A program made the translations under genes and the position numbers. Shown here piece after piece: positions 1 to 8,013 of a DNA stretch of 64,000 bases; the stretch's first letter is position 1; each line of letters opens with the position of its first letter. The stretch lies in assembly GCA_964342355.1 (NCBI GenBank), contig CAYFFG010000017.1:12331-76330 (forward strand), written 5' to 3'. Origin of the DNA: Hirschia sp964342355. Lineage in GTDB: Bacteria > Pseudomonadota > Alphaproteobacteria > Caulobacterales > Hyphomonadaceae. The notes below the pieces were generated by a model. It saw only the letters and a program-made list of their open reading frames with translations. It did not search any database and was not told the DNA's origin.

Positions 1-89
1 TATTGGGACGTATAACATAGTCGTTGGAATTCTCTTAAGGGGCGAAAAATGCTCGGCCTCTTAAAAAAACACCGTAGGGGACACTGTTC

Positions 90-620
90 ATGATTTTTCA
101 CGAAACAACTTTGAAAGACTGCTGGCTGTTGGATTTAGAAAAGCGCGGCGACGACCGTGGCTTTTTCGCACGCCTGATGTGCCAAAATGAGTTTGAAGCA
201 CACGGCATGGACACAGTTTATGTGCAGCAGAACCTGTCGCTTTCACGCACAAAAGGCACGCTGCGCGGCATGCACTTTCAAAAAGGTGATGCTGCGGAAG
301 CTAAGCTTGTGCGGTGCCTGAAGGGCGCGATCGTGGACATTATTATCGATATCCGTCCTGAATCCCCGACCTATAAAAAATGGGAAGCGTTTGAGCTGAC
401 TGAAGATAATTACCGTCAGCTATATGTGCCACGCGGCTTTGCGCACGGTTTCCAGACGATCACTGAAGACACGGAAGTCAGCTATCTGGTGTCCAGCTTC
501 TACACGCCAGATGCAGAAGGCGGCATCCGTTACAATGACCCGGCATTTGGCATCGAATGGCCGCTTGAGCCTACGGAGATGTCGGACAAAGATCGTAACT
601 GGCCAGACTTTGCTGGCTAA
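90..620 (+). CDS. rfbC: dTDP-4-dehydrorhamnose 3,5-epimerase
   Basis: A cytoplasmic cupin enzyme that epimerises C3 and C5 of dTDP-4-keto-6-deoxyglucose on the way to dTDP-L-rhamnose or a related deoxysugar. Its 176 residues match the family length. His62 in RGMHFQ is the expected catalytic base, Tyr132 in EVSYLVS the expected proton donor, and FAHGF (117-121) is typical. The ATG has an AGGGGA ribosome site eight bases upstream. No rmlA, rmlB or rmlD is visible; they may lie left of the window, so the final sugar is not certain. The following flavoprotein gene starts within 40 bases and is probably cotranscribed, although no functional link between the two is obvious. Confidence 0.9.
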   Translation: MIFHETTLKDCWLLDLEKRGDDRGFFARLMCQNEFEAHGMDTVYVQQNLSLSRTKGTLRGMHFQKGDAAEAKLVRCLKGAIVDIIIDIRPESPTYKKWEAFELTEDNYRQLYVPRGFAHGFQTITEDTEVSYLVSSFYTPDAEGGIRYNDPAFGIEWPLEPTEMSDKDRNWPDFAG

Positions 621-658
621 ACAAATCCAAGCGTGCATGTGTGAGCCGGGAAATGAAA

Positions 659-1801
659 ATGAGTGAATTGCCTGTGCATGAGGTTGGCTGCGTCGTCGTC
701 GGCGCCGGTGTCATCGGACTTGCCGCCGCCCGCGAACTGGCTCTGGCCGGTGAAGAAGTGGTCATCCTGGAAGCTGCCAATCAATTTGGTTCAGAAACAA
801 GCGCGCGCAATTCAGAAGTGATCCATGCGGGTATTTATTATCCGCAAGGGTCGCTTAAAGCGCGCGCCTGTGTGGCGGGCAAACATGCGCTTTACGCCTA
901 TCTTCAGTCCCGCAATCTGCCCTTCAAACAGTGCGGCAAGTTCATTGTGGCCACGAATGACGATCAGCTTACAACGCTTGACCAGGCCGCGGAAAAAGCC
1001 AGTGCGAATGGCGTGGAGGATTTGGAATTTATTTCAGGTGCGAAAGCTGTCGAATTAGAGCCGTCTCTGACCGCTGTCGCTGCGCTTGTCTCTCCCTCCA
1101 CCGGGATCGTTGATTCACACGCATACATGCTTTCTCTTTTGGGGGAGGCTGAATCAAATGGTGCCATGCTGGCTTTAAACACACGGGTTGATAAAGCTGA
1201 AATCCTGGCAGACGGACGCACACAGCTTGTCTGTTCAGGTGAAGAGCCATGTATCCTGATTGCGCAAAAACTTGTGAATGCGGCAGGGCATGGCGCACCA
1301 GCGCTGGCTAAGCGCATGCAGGGATTTCCAGACAGTCACACTCCTCAGCAGTATTTCGCTAAAGGTAATTATTTTATGCTCTCCGGACGTGCGCCATTTT
1401 CACGTTTGATTTATCCGGTGCCTGTGGCTGGCGGGCTTGGCGTGCACTTAACCCTTGATATGGGCGGTCAGGCCCGTTTTGGTCCTGATGTGGAGTGGAT
1501 TGATGAGCTGGATTATCAAGTGTCTCCATCCCGCGGCGACAAATTTTATGATGCGGTTCGCACCTATTGGCCGGGTTTGAAAGATGGTGATCTGGCGCCT
1601 GCATATTGCGGCGTGCGCCCAAAACTAGCCGGGCCGGGGCAACCAGACGCTGACTTTACCGTGTATGGGCCGGACGATCATGGGGTTGAAGGTCAGGTGC
1701 ATCTTTTTGGCATTGAGAGCCCTGGTCTGACATCAAGCCTTGCGCTGGCAGATTACGCCGCAGCAAAACTTCTGGACCGCGCTCCCCAAATTTTGCTGTG
1801 A
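659..1801 (+). CDS. FAD-dependent oxidoreductase, L-2-hydroxyglutarate oxidase-like
   Basis: A DAO-family flavoprotein. An N-terminal GAGVIG dinucleotide-binding loop (residues 15-20) is followed by an acidic strand end (VVILEA), then by ETSARNSEVIHAGIYY, which closely resembles the L-2-hydroxyglutarate dehydrogenase/oxidase family (LhgO, L2HGDH). The C-terminal GVRPKLAGPG and GIESPGLTSSLA segments also fit. It would oxidise L-2-hydroxyglutarate to 2-oxoglutarate, clearing a by-product of malate dehydrogenase. In-frame starts exist at 641 (GTG), 653 and 659; I chose 659 because GGGAA lies six bases before it. The family call is firm, but the substrate is inferred from similarity only. Confidence 0.8.
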   Translation: MSELPVHEVGCVVVGAGVIGLAAARELALAGEEVVILEAANQFGSETSARNSEVIHAGIYYPQGSLKARACVAGKHALYAYLQSRNLPFKQCGKFIVATNDDQLTTLDQAAEKASANGVEDLEFISGAKAVELEPSLTAVAALVSPSTGIVDSHAYMLSLLGEAESNGAMLALNTRVDKAEILADGRTQLVCSGEEPCILIAQKLVNAAGHGAPALAKRMQGFPDSHTPQQYFAKGNYFMLSGRAPFSRLIYPVPVAGGLGVHLTLDMGGQARFGPDVEWIDELDYQVSPSRGDKFYDAVRTYWPGLKDGDLAPAYCGVRPKLAGPGQPDADFTVYGPDDHGVEGQVHLFGIESPGLTSSLALADYAAAKLLDRAPQILL

Positions 1802-1842
1802 CAAATGCGTGCACAACGCAGTCCTGCCGAGAATGTGACTTG

Positions 1843-1865
1843 ATATTGAAAACCGTTCTCAATAT
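1843..1865. promoter_or_regulatory. Fur-box-like palindrome upstream of feoAB
   Basis: A 23-base dyad with arms ATATTGA and TCAATAT around AAACCGTTC. The two halves differ at one position besides the centre. The core strongly resembles an ATTGAGAA-n-TTCTCAAT-type Fur operator. It ends 27 bases before the feoA start, where it could block transcription under iron sufficiency. Alphaproteobacteria may use Fur/Mur or Irr here, and the binding protein cannot be decided from sequence alone. Confidence 0.7.
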
Positions 1866-1892
1866 ATCTGCGTCTTCTGCTGGGAGTGCGAT

Positions 1893-2138
1893 ATGACGCT
1901 GGATGAATTGAAAAAGGGCGCAATTGCGCAGGTACTTGGTTTTACACAAGATCAGTCCTGTGCGCGCACGGTCGCAAAACTCAGAGAAATCGGATTTGCC
2001 GAAGGCGACGAAGTAGAGTTGCTTTACACGGGCTTGCTGGGCGGTACGCCGCTTTCAGTTCGGCTGAACCGCACCATGATTGCGCTGCGCAAACGCGAAG
2101 CTGCGATGATTTCCATAGAACTAAGCAGCGAGGCCTGA
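1893..2138 (+). CDS. feoA: Ferrous iron transport protein A
   Basis: A small (81-residue) SH3-like cytoplasmic partner of the FeoB ferrous-iron transporter. It has the family pattern of a short N-terminal helix, then KLREIGFAEGDEVELLY, a glycine-rich turn (GLLGGTPLSVRL) and a basic strand (ALRKREAAMISIEL). It is preceded by CTGGGAG and sits directly downstream of a Fur-like palindrome. feoB follows after a four-base gap, so the pair forms an operon. No feoC is present, which is common outside gammaproteobacteria. Confidence 0.9.
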   Translation: MTLDELKKGAIAQVLGFTQDQSCARTVAKLREIGFAEGDEVELLYTGLLGGTPLSVRLNRTMIALRKREAAMISIELSSEA

Positions 2139-2142
2139 GCGC

Positions 2143-3972
2143 GTGGAGCAGTTGAAACTTGCGCTCGTTGGCGCACCGAACTCAGGTAAGACTACGCTTT
2201 TTAACGGATTGACCGGCGGTCTGGCTAAGACAGCCAACTATCCAGGCGTAACGGTTGAAACGCGCAAAGCGCTGTTCCGCACGCCCCAAGATACGATGAT
2301 CGATCTCATCGACCTGCCAGGCATTTACGGCCTTGAGGCGGGATCAGTTGATGAGCGTGTGGCGATTGAGGCGATCTTGGGAAAAGTGGAGGGCGAACCT
2401 GCGCCAGACGCGCTTATCGTTGTCATTGATGCGGCGCACCTGCGCACACACCTGCACACTGTCTTGCAAATGCAGACACTGGGTAAACCCATCATTGTTG
2501 CGCTCAACATGATTGATTTGGCGGAGCGCGACGGTGTGAAGCTGGATTTAGACAAGCTACGCGCCGAGTTGGGTGTGCCTGTTGTGCCAACACGCGCTAC
2601 CCGTAAAGCAGGACGAGAAGAATTACTTGCCAGCATTGATCGCGAACTTCAGGCGCTAAAATCAAGCGGAAGCGCCCAACAGACAGATTTTGACCTTAAA
2701 GACCTCCAAAAACGCGCCCGTCAGATCGCCAATGATGTCATCTTATTTGAGCCGGTGATGAATAAGGTGACGCGCGCGATTGACCGCGTGGCGTTACACC
2801 CCGTCGGCGGTATCGCTTTGTTGTTCGTTATTCTGTTCATTATGTTCCAGTCTGTTTTTTCGTGGGCGGGTCCGTTCACAGATGGCATTGACGCTGGCGC
2901 CAGCGCTTTGGGGGATCTAGTCGGAGCGACGCTGCCGGATGGTCTTCTGAAAAGTCTGATTTCCGATGGTGTGATCGCCGGGGTCGGGTCTGTTTTGGTG
3001 TTTTTGCCTCAGATCATCATCCTGTTCTGTTTCATTCTGGTGCTTGAGGCGTCTGGATATATGGCGCGTGCCGCATTCGTCATGGACGAAGCTATGATGC
3101 GGGTGGGACTTAATGGTCGCGCATTTATCCCACTGCTGTCATCATTTGCTTGTGCGATTCCTGGCGTTATGGCGGCGCGTACAATTGAGAATGAGCGCGA
3201 TCGTCTGACCACGATCATGGTCGCTCCGCTCATGACCTGTTCCGCGCGTTTGCCAGTCTATACGCTTATCATCTCTGCATTCTTTCCCAATGAAAGCGTT
3301 TGGGGGCCAATCCGCCTGCAAGGACTGGTGATGTTCGGACTGTATCTGGCGGGCATTGTCAGCGCCATTATTGTCGCGTTCGTTTTAAAACAAACCGCCA
3401 CGCGCGGACCATCACAGCCACTGATTATGGAATTGCCAACGTACAAAATGCCTCAGCCGCGTGACTTTTTCCTAGGGCTTTGGCAGCGTATATGGGCCTT
3501 TTTGCGTCGTGCTGGGACGATCATTTTTACCACGTCGGTTATCCTTTGGGGATTGGTGACCTTTCCGCTGGGCGCTGAATTTAAAGATACGATCGCTGGG
3601 CGCATCGGTTCGGTGATTGAACCCATTTTCGCACCCATCGGATTTAACCTGGAAATCGTGATTTCGCTTATTCCTGGTATGGCGGCGCGTGAAGTCGCTG
3701 TTTCTGTCCTCGGAACGATATATGCGATCCAGGGAGGCGAAGAAAATGTTGAGGCGTTGGGCGCAACGCTTCAGAACGCCTGGTCAATGCCGACAGCTCT
3801 GGCGTTCCTTGCTTGGTTTGTGTTCGCGCCACAGTGTTTTGCTACGCTGGCGACTGTGCGGCGCGAGACCAACTCCTGGAAGTGGACGGTCTTCATGACC
3901 AGTTATCTTTTCGGCCTTGCTTACATTGCGTCGGGCGTAACGTATTGGGTCGCAAAATTGTCAGGTCTATAG
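2143..3972 (+). CDS. feoB: Ferrous iron transporter B
   Basis: An inner-membrane Fe(II) transporter with an N-terminal G domain. G1 is GAPNSGKT (residues 10-17), G3 is DLPG (57-60) and G4 is NMID (122-125). The membrane part begins near residue 220. It contains the Gate signature with Cys337 in SFACAIPG and Cys366 in LMTCSARLP, then the second Gate half with IPGMAAREVAVS. At 609 residues it is shorter than E. coli FeoB, mainly in loops and the C-terminal tail. The start is GTG at 2143, four bases after feoA. Regulation by iron through the upstream palindrome is inferred. Confidence 0.95.
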   Translation: MEQLKLALVGAPNSGKTTLFNGLTGGLAKTANYPGVTVETRKALFRTPQDTMIDLIDLPGIYGLEAGSVDERVAIEAILGKVEGEPAPDALIVVIDAAHLRTHLHTVLQMQTLGKPIIVALNMIDLAERDGVKLDLDKLRAELGVPVVPTRATRKAGREELLASIDRELQALKSSGSAQQTDFDLKDLQKRARQIANDVILFEPVMNKVTRAIDRVALHPVGGIALLFVILFIMFQSVFSWAGPFTDGIDAGASALGDLVGATLPDGLLKSLISDGVIAGVGSVLVFLPQIIILFCFILVLEASGYMARAAFVMDEAMMRVGLNGRAFIPLLSSFACAIPGVMAARTIENERDRLTTIMVAPLMTCSARLPVYTLIISAFFPNESVWGPIRLQGLVMFGLYLAGIVSAIIVAFVLKQTATRGPSQPLIMELPTYKMPQPRDFFLGLWQRIWAFLRRAGTIIFTTSVILWGLVTFPLGAEFKDTIAGRIGSVIEPIFAPIGFNLEIVISLIPGMAAREVAVSVLGTIYAIQGGEENVEALGATLQNAWSMPTALAFLAWFVFAPQCFATLATVRRETNSWKWTVFMTSYLFGLAYIASGVTYWVAKLSGL

Positions 3973-4057
3973 GGTTGATTTGTCGGCTGTATGCTTCCTC
4001 AATATTGTTCATCAACAATAACAAATGCTCGGCAACGGCATGAGGGAGAATAAGAGA

Positions 4058-5029
4058 ATGGCTGACGCTTTCCAGATGATTGAAACTAACGGAATTCGCC
4101 TTCGCGCGCGCGTTGAGGGTGAGGGGCCGTTGGTCGTGATGGTCCATGGTTTTCCTGAAAGCTGGTATTCCTGGCGTCATCAGATCCCGGTTGTCGCCAA
4201 TGCCGGTTACAAGGTCGCGGCCATTGATGTGCGTGGCTATGGCGGGTCTGAAAAACCGCATGAGATTTACGATTATTCCATGAAAGAGATCACGGCTGAC
4301 ATCGCAGGCATTCCGGCGGCTATGGGCTATGACAAAGCTATCCTCATGGGGCATGACTGGGGTGCGCCGCTTGTTTGGCACACATCCCTTTATCATCCTG
4401 ACCAGGTATCAGCGGTGGCGGCGCTGTCTGTGCCATATACAGGGCTAGGTCCGGCGTCGACGGTCGACATGGCGGACAAGATATTCACCCAGAACAACAA
4501 ATTTTTCTATCAGGTCTATTTCCAGAAAGAAGGCGAAGCGGAAGCTGATCTGGAAGATGATGTGCGCACTACCTTGCGCCGCCTATACTATGTCTGGTCC
4601 GCGCAAGGCGGCAAAGACTGGCCGCGGGACAAGGCGCACGGCGAAAAACTGCTCACAGACATTCCTGACCCTGATCCGTTCCCAAGTTGGATGAGCGAAG
4701 CCGAGATCGATTATTATGTGTCTGAGTTTGAAGCGTCAGGTTTTCGTGGTCCGCTGAACAAATACCGGACTCATAAAGCGGATTATGAGCTTCTAAAATC
4801 TCAAACCGACCACAAGATTTATCAACCGGCGCTCTTCATTGGTGGCGATAAAGACCCGGTTTTAAAAATGATCCCAGGGCGAAATGTAGTGGATATTATG
4901 AAACCGAACGTGCCCAACCTGATGCGCGCCGTGGTGCTGGATAATTGCGGTCACTGGACGCAACAGGAAAAGCCTGAAGAGGTGAACAGGCTGCTTCTGG
5001 AATGGTTAGACGATCTTAAATCCGCATGA
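4058..5029 (+). CDS. Alpha/beta-fold epoxide hydrolase
   Basis: A soluble alpha/beta hydrolase of the epoxide hydrolase type (323 residues). The oxyanion segment HGFPESWYSWRHQIP is followed by the nucleophile elbow GHDWG with Asp100 in place of Ser, which is diagnostic of epoxide hydrolases and haloalkane dehalogenases. Catalytic His lies in NCGHWTQQEKPEEV near the C terminus. HGFPESWYSW favours epoxide hydrolase over dehalogenase. I start at ATG 4058 (MADAFQ) because GGGAG lies upstream with good spacing; the earlier ATG at 4025 lacks one. The natural substrate is unknown. Confidence 0.85.
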   Translation: MADAFQMIETNGIRLRARVEGEGPLVVMVHGFPESWYSWRHQIPVVANAGYKVAAIDVRGYGGSEKPHEIYDYSMKEITADIAGIPAAMGYDKAILMGHDWGAPLVWHTSLYHPDQVSAVAALSVPYTGLGPASTVDMADKIFTQNNKFFYQVYFQKEGEAEADLEDDVRTTLRRLYYVWSAQGGKDWPRDKAHGEKLLTDIPDPDPFPSWMSEAEIDYYVSEFEASGFRGPLNKYRTHKADYELLKSQTDHKIYQPALFIGGDKDPVLKMIPGRNVVDIMKPNVPNLMRAVVLDNCGHWTQQEKPEEVNRLLLEWLDDLKSA

Positions 5030-5041
5030 CCACACACCTGA

Positions 5042-5071
5042 GACCGCCGGAACAAAAAAGCTCCGGCGGTC
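5042..5071. terminator. Bidirectional hairpin between epoxide hydrolase and cold-shock genes
   Basis: A perfect ten-base stem GACCGCCGGA/TCCGGCGGTC around an A-rich ten-base loop lies between two convergent genes. It has no strong U-run on either strand, so it may be a weak intrinsic terminator or a 3'-end stabilising hairpin for both transcripts. Confidence 0.55.
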
Positions 5072-5096
5072 ATTAAGGCGTTGTTTCTTGTATTGC

Positions 5097-5306
5097 TTAG
5101 AGCGCGCGCAGGTCGCCAGCAGATGTTTTGCCGCGTTTCGGGTCAGTGATGAGTTCGAACTCAACTTTCTGACCTTCTTCAAGACCGGCCATGCCAGCTT
5201 GTTGGACAGCAGTGATGTGAACAAACACATCGTTGCCGCCTGCGTCTGGTGCGATAAAGCCGAAGCCTTTAGTAGCGTTAAACCATTTAACGGTTCCGGT
5301 TGCCAT
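5097..5306 (-). CDS. CspA-family cold-shock protein
   Basis: A 69-residue single OB-fold nucleic-acid-binding protein. It begins MATGTVKWFNATKGFGFI (RNP1 region) and continues with DVFVHI (RNP2), both hallmark RNA-binding motifs. It should act as an RNA chaperone and antiterminator. The ATG at 5306 is preceded by AGGAG nine bases upstream. The approximately 300-base region before it lacks a convincing gene and probably includes a long 5' leader, as is usual for cold-shock genes. Which paralogue this is, and whether it is cold-induced, cannot be told from sequence. Confidence 0.93.
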   Translation of the reverse strand: MATGTVKWFNATKGFGFIAPDAGGNDVFVHITAVQQAGMAGLEEGQKVEFELITDPKRGKTSAGDLRAL

Positions 5307-5554
5307 GAGTCATGTCTCCTGAGGAAGCGGACTGACCGCCTTCCAGATTGTAATGAAGAGATTGCGGTCGTCTGCAGGGACAGAAGATGGACGGCTGTAG
5401 CGGCCCGAGTGAAGCAAGTCTTTAGTCCTTTGCGCCGTAAATCGAATAACCCGATCATTGGCATAGTCTAGTCCGCACCGGATCGCCGTTATAAGCGCTT
5501 GCGGGGCGGGGCGGGGCAGTTCGATCCGGCCGTTTACTGCCACAACAGTACAAC
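5307..5554 (-). promoter_or_regulatory. Upstream region / probable 5' leader of the cold-shock gene
   Basis: A gap with no convincing gene. An open frame across 5310-5543 on the minus strand lacks protein-family features and runs through the csp ribosome site, so I read it as leader. A G/C-rich run (GCGGGGCGGGGCGGGGC on the plus strand, about 5500-5516) is the only low-complexity feature. I could not place a confident -35/-10 pair. Confidence 0.35.
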
Positions 5555-5578
5555 GGCGAGCCAGTGTTCTGGCTCGCC
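5555..5578 (-). terminator. Hairpin downstream of M28 peptidase gene
   Basis: A perfect eight-base stem GGCGAGCC/GGCTCGCC with an eight-base loop, about 40 bases beyond the stop of the minus-strand peptidase gene. CAA and TTG flanks can extend the stem with one bulge. The U-run is weak, so termination is probable rather than certain. Confidence 0.5.
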
Positions 5579-5618
5579 TTGCTTATAGCATGTTATTAAC
5601 GACTTAACACGTGAATTA

Positions 5619-7349
5619 TTATTGTCTTGATTTGTCGCGAATGGCTTTGAAGGCGTGACCTTCATACCAATTTGGCCAGTTTTCTGAGTTCGCGATGTTT
5701 TCGGCTAGCTCATGAAAGACTTTTGCGTTTTCCACCATGCCAGAGAAATCCCAGTTGGGATCAAACTCGTCGGAAGGTTTGTGATAGTCGTTCGCCGTGT
5801 AAAGTGCGGCTGCCTTTAATCCAGCCTCTACGCCGCCTTCCACAAGGTCAGCCCCACCTTCAGCATAAAGCATAGGCACGCCTTTTTTCGCGAGACTGAT
5901 GTGGTCTGAGCGAAAGAAATAACCGTTCTGCGGCGCAGAATCCGGGCTGGTGACACGGCCATCTTTAGCCAGAATGTCTGCCAGCATGTCTTCTAGTTCG
6001 GATGAGCCGGAGCCGACGACTTCCATGTTTTTGGCGCGGCCGCGTGGCAAGGCGCCGTCAATGTTCACACCAGCTACGATTTGATCGAGCGGTACGAACG
6101 GATTGTCTGCAAAATAGGCGGAACCGAGAAGCCCGGACTCTTCAAGTGTCACAAATAAAAACAGCACAGACCGTTCTGGCTGAGGTCCTGTCGCGAATTT
6201 TTCTGCAATGTCGAGAACTGTTGAGACACCGCTGGCATTGTCGACGGCGCCATTATGAATTGCGTCGTCAGTTGCAAAATTGATCTTTTCGCCGAGATGG
6301 TCCCAATGGGCGGTGAAAATCACATACTCGTCAGGCGCTGTTTTTCCCTCAATCATGCCGGCAACATTGTTGCTGTTCATGTATGAAATGGACTGGTTGA
6401 TTTCGCCAGCTGCTGTCGCCCCTTCAAGAGCAACCGCCTCAAAGCCAGGCTTCTCGGCAGCCTTTTTTAACGCATCAAAATCTTTGCCGACTTTACTGAA
6501 AAGCGATTTGGCGTAGTCGTGGGTGATCCAGCCCTCCAGTGGAACGCGATCTATCCCGTTTTCCTTACGGACAAGGTCAGCTTGTTCGCCAGCCCAAGAA
6601 CCGGTTACGACATTCCAGCCATAAGCGGCTGGAGCGGTTTCGTGAACAATGATCGCAGCGTCTGCGCCCTGACGGGCAGCCTCTTCAAATTTATACGTCC
6701 AACGACCGTAATAGGTCATTGCGTTACCGTTGAAGAGCTTAGGGTCTTGGGTTGCAAAGCCGGGGTCATTGATAAGGATCACCGCTGTTTTGCCGGCCAT
6801 GTCGACGCCAGCATAATCGTCCCAGCCATATTCAGGCGCGACAATACCATAGCCAACAAAGACCATTTCAGAATCATCAAAAGTGACTGGACCTTCTATC
6901 TGTCTTTTCGTCCAGAAAACGGTGTTTGCGCCGGGTTCAAGCTCCTGCGGTTCGCCGTTTGTGGTGATGGTCAGATGCGAGTTTTCCAGGTCAACTGTCT
7001 GTGCCACCATTTGCACCGGCTGGTACCAGCTTCCGTCTACTGCGGGGGTTAGTCCAACACGTTCCATCTCATGTGCGATCCATTCAGCAGCAGCTTCTCC
7101 AGCCTCTGTTCCAGGTGCGCGGCCTTTGAAAGTGTCGGAGGCGACGATTTTGAGACGCTCAGCAAGGTCCGTTTCTGTAATTTCGGCAGATGTGTCTGGG
7201 TGAGAAACCGTGCGGGCGAGACTGGCTGTCTCCACATTTTGTGAAGTGTCTGGTTTAATTTCTGCACTTGAATTGGGGTCTGACGTATCAGAAAACACGC
7301 ATGATGCGATCATGAGTGTCGCTGCGCCGACAATAAGGCTTCGAGCCAT
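5619..7349 (-). CDS. M28-family zinc metallopeptidase, lipoprotein
   Basis: A 576-residue exported aminopeptidase-like enzyme. The N terminus MARSLIVGAATLMIASC has an IAS-Cys17 lipobox, implying lipid anchoring in the envelope. A protease-associated region (around FVGYGIVAPEYGWDDYAGVD) is inserted before the M28 catalytic domain. Zinc ligands are visible in FTAHWDHLG, VDNASGVS, TLEESGLLGS, NIDGALPRG and FRSDHISLAKKG. It should trim peptides from the N terminus in the periplasm. The start is ATG at 7349, with AAAGGAC just upstream; a longer frame to 7493 lacks a signal sequence. The gene stands alone, divergent from the next. Confidence 0.88.
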   Translation of the reverse strand: MARSLIVGAATLMIASCVFSDTSDPNSSAEIKPDTSQNVETASLARTVSHPDTSAEITETDLAERLKIVASDTFKGRAPGTEAGEAAAEWIAHEMERVGLTPAVDGSWYQPVQMVAQTVDLENSHLTITTNGEPQELEPGANTVFWTKRQIEGPVTFDDSEMVFVGYGIVAPEYGWDDYAGVDMAGKTAVILINDPGFATQDPKLFNGNAMTYYGRWTYKFEEAARQGADAAIIVHETAPAAYGWNVVTGSWAGEQADLVRKENGIDRVPLEGWITHDYAKSLFSKVGKDFDALKKAAEKPGFEAVALEGATAAGEINQSISYMNSNNVAGMIEGKTAPDEYVIFTAHWDHLGEKINFATDDAIHNGAVDNASGVSTVLDIAEKFATGPQPERSVLFLFVTLEESGLLGSAYFADNPFVPLDQIVAGVNIDGALPRGRAKNMEVVGSGSSELEDMLADILAKDGRVTSPDSAPQNGYFFRSDHISLAKKGVPMLYAEGGADLVEGGVEAGLKAAALYTANDYHKPSDEFDPNWDFSGMVENAKVFHELAENIANSENWPNWYEGHAFKAIRDKSRQ

Positions 7350-7434
7350 TTTGTGTCCTTTCGGTTCCTTTTGGCGCAAGACTAGTCTGCAATTTTTTAC
7401 CTGCAAGGTTGAATGATGTGGAGTAACTTCAAAT

Positions 7435-8013
7435 ATGAGTGTGAACGACCTACTGCACGAAATTCGCTCTTGTCGTATCTGCCAACCATCCATTCAGGAA
7501 CCACGACCTGTTTTACAGTTTGATCCGCGAGCCAAAATATTATTGGCGGGACAGGCTCCAGGAGCGCGTGTGCATGCGTCCGGGCGCCCCTACACTGATC
7601 CGTCTGGAGACCGGCTGCGTAAATGGATGAATGTCACAGAAGATACATTTTACGATGCGTCAAAAATCGCGATCGTGCCGATGGGGTTCTGTTTCCCAGG
7701 TTATGACAAGAATGGCGCCGACAAACCGCCACCTAGAATTTGTGCAAAAACCTGGAGATCGCAAATAGTCGCTCATCTGGTGGACATCAAACTCATCTTG
7801 TTGATCGGTGGATACGCAATGCGTTGGCATGCGCCGGAAAGTTGGAATGGAAGGGTGACAGATATGGTGGTTGCAATGCGTGATAACTCATCAAACATGT
7901 TTGCTCTGCCTCATCCAAGTTGGCGAAATAGCACCTGGCTGAAAAAACATCCTTGGTTTGAGGAAGAAGTCGTCCCGCGCATGCAAGAACGCATTGCAGA
8001 GGTGTTGGCTTGA
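7435..8013 (+). CDS. Uracil-DNA glycosylase family protein
   Basis: A 192-residue member of the uracil-DNA glycosylase fold. The active-site-like motif GQAPG (39-43) is followed by ASGRPYTDPSGDRLRKWM. A late LPHPSWRN resembles motif 2. Four cysteines (13, 16, 86, 103) match the spacing of the iron-sulfur ligands in family 4 enzymes, so a 4Fe-4S cluster is likely. The motif 1 context (GARVHASGR) differs from canonical family 4 proteins, so the actual base specificity is uncertain. The stop overlaps the next start by four bases, indicating translational coupling with an apparently unrelated hydrolase. Confidence 0.8.
   Translation: MSVNDLLHEIRSCRICQPSIQEPRPVLQFDPRAKILLAGQAPGARVHASGRPYTDPSGDRLRKWMNVTEDTFYDASKIAIVPMGFCFPGYDKNGADKPPPRICAKTWRSQIVAHLVDIKLILLIGGYAMRWHAPESWNGRVTDMVVAMRDNSSNMFALPHPSWRNSTWLKKHPWFEEEVVPRMQERIAEVLA

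Noticed and set aside
3893..4396. 167-codon minus-strand frame opposite the epoxide hydrolase gene
   Set aside because: It is a shadow of the hydrolase gene, with no motif of its own.
5515..5530. GTTCGATCC resembling a tRNA T-loop
   Set aside because: The flanking bases do not pair as a T-stem and no acceptor or anticodon arm fits on either strand.
5310..5543. Open frame upstream of the cold-shock gene (minus strand)
   Set aside because: It has no family motif and includes the csp ribosome site; a long leader explains it better.
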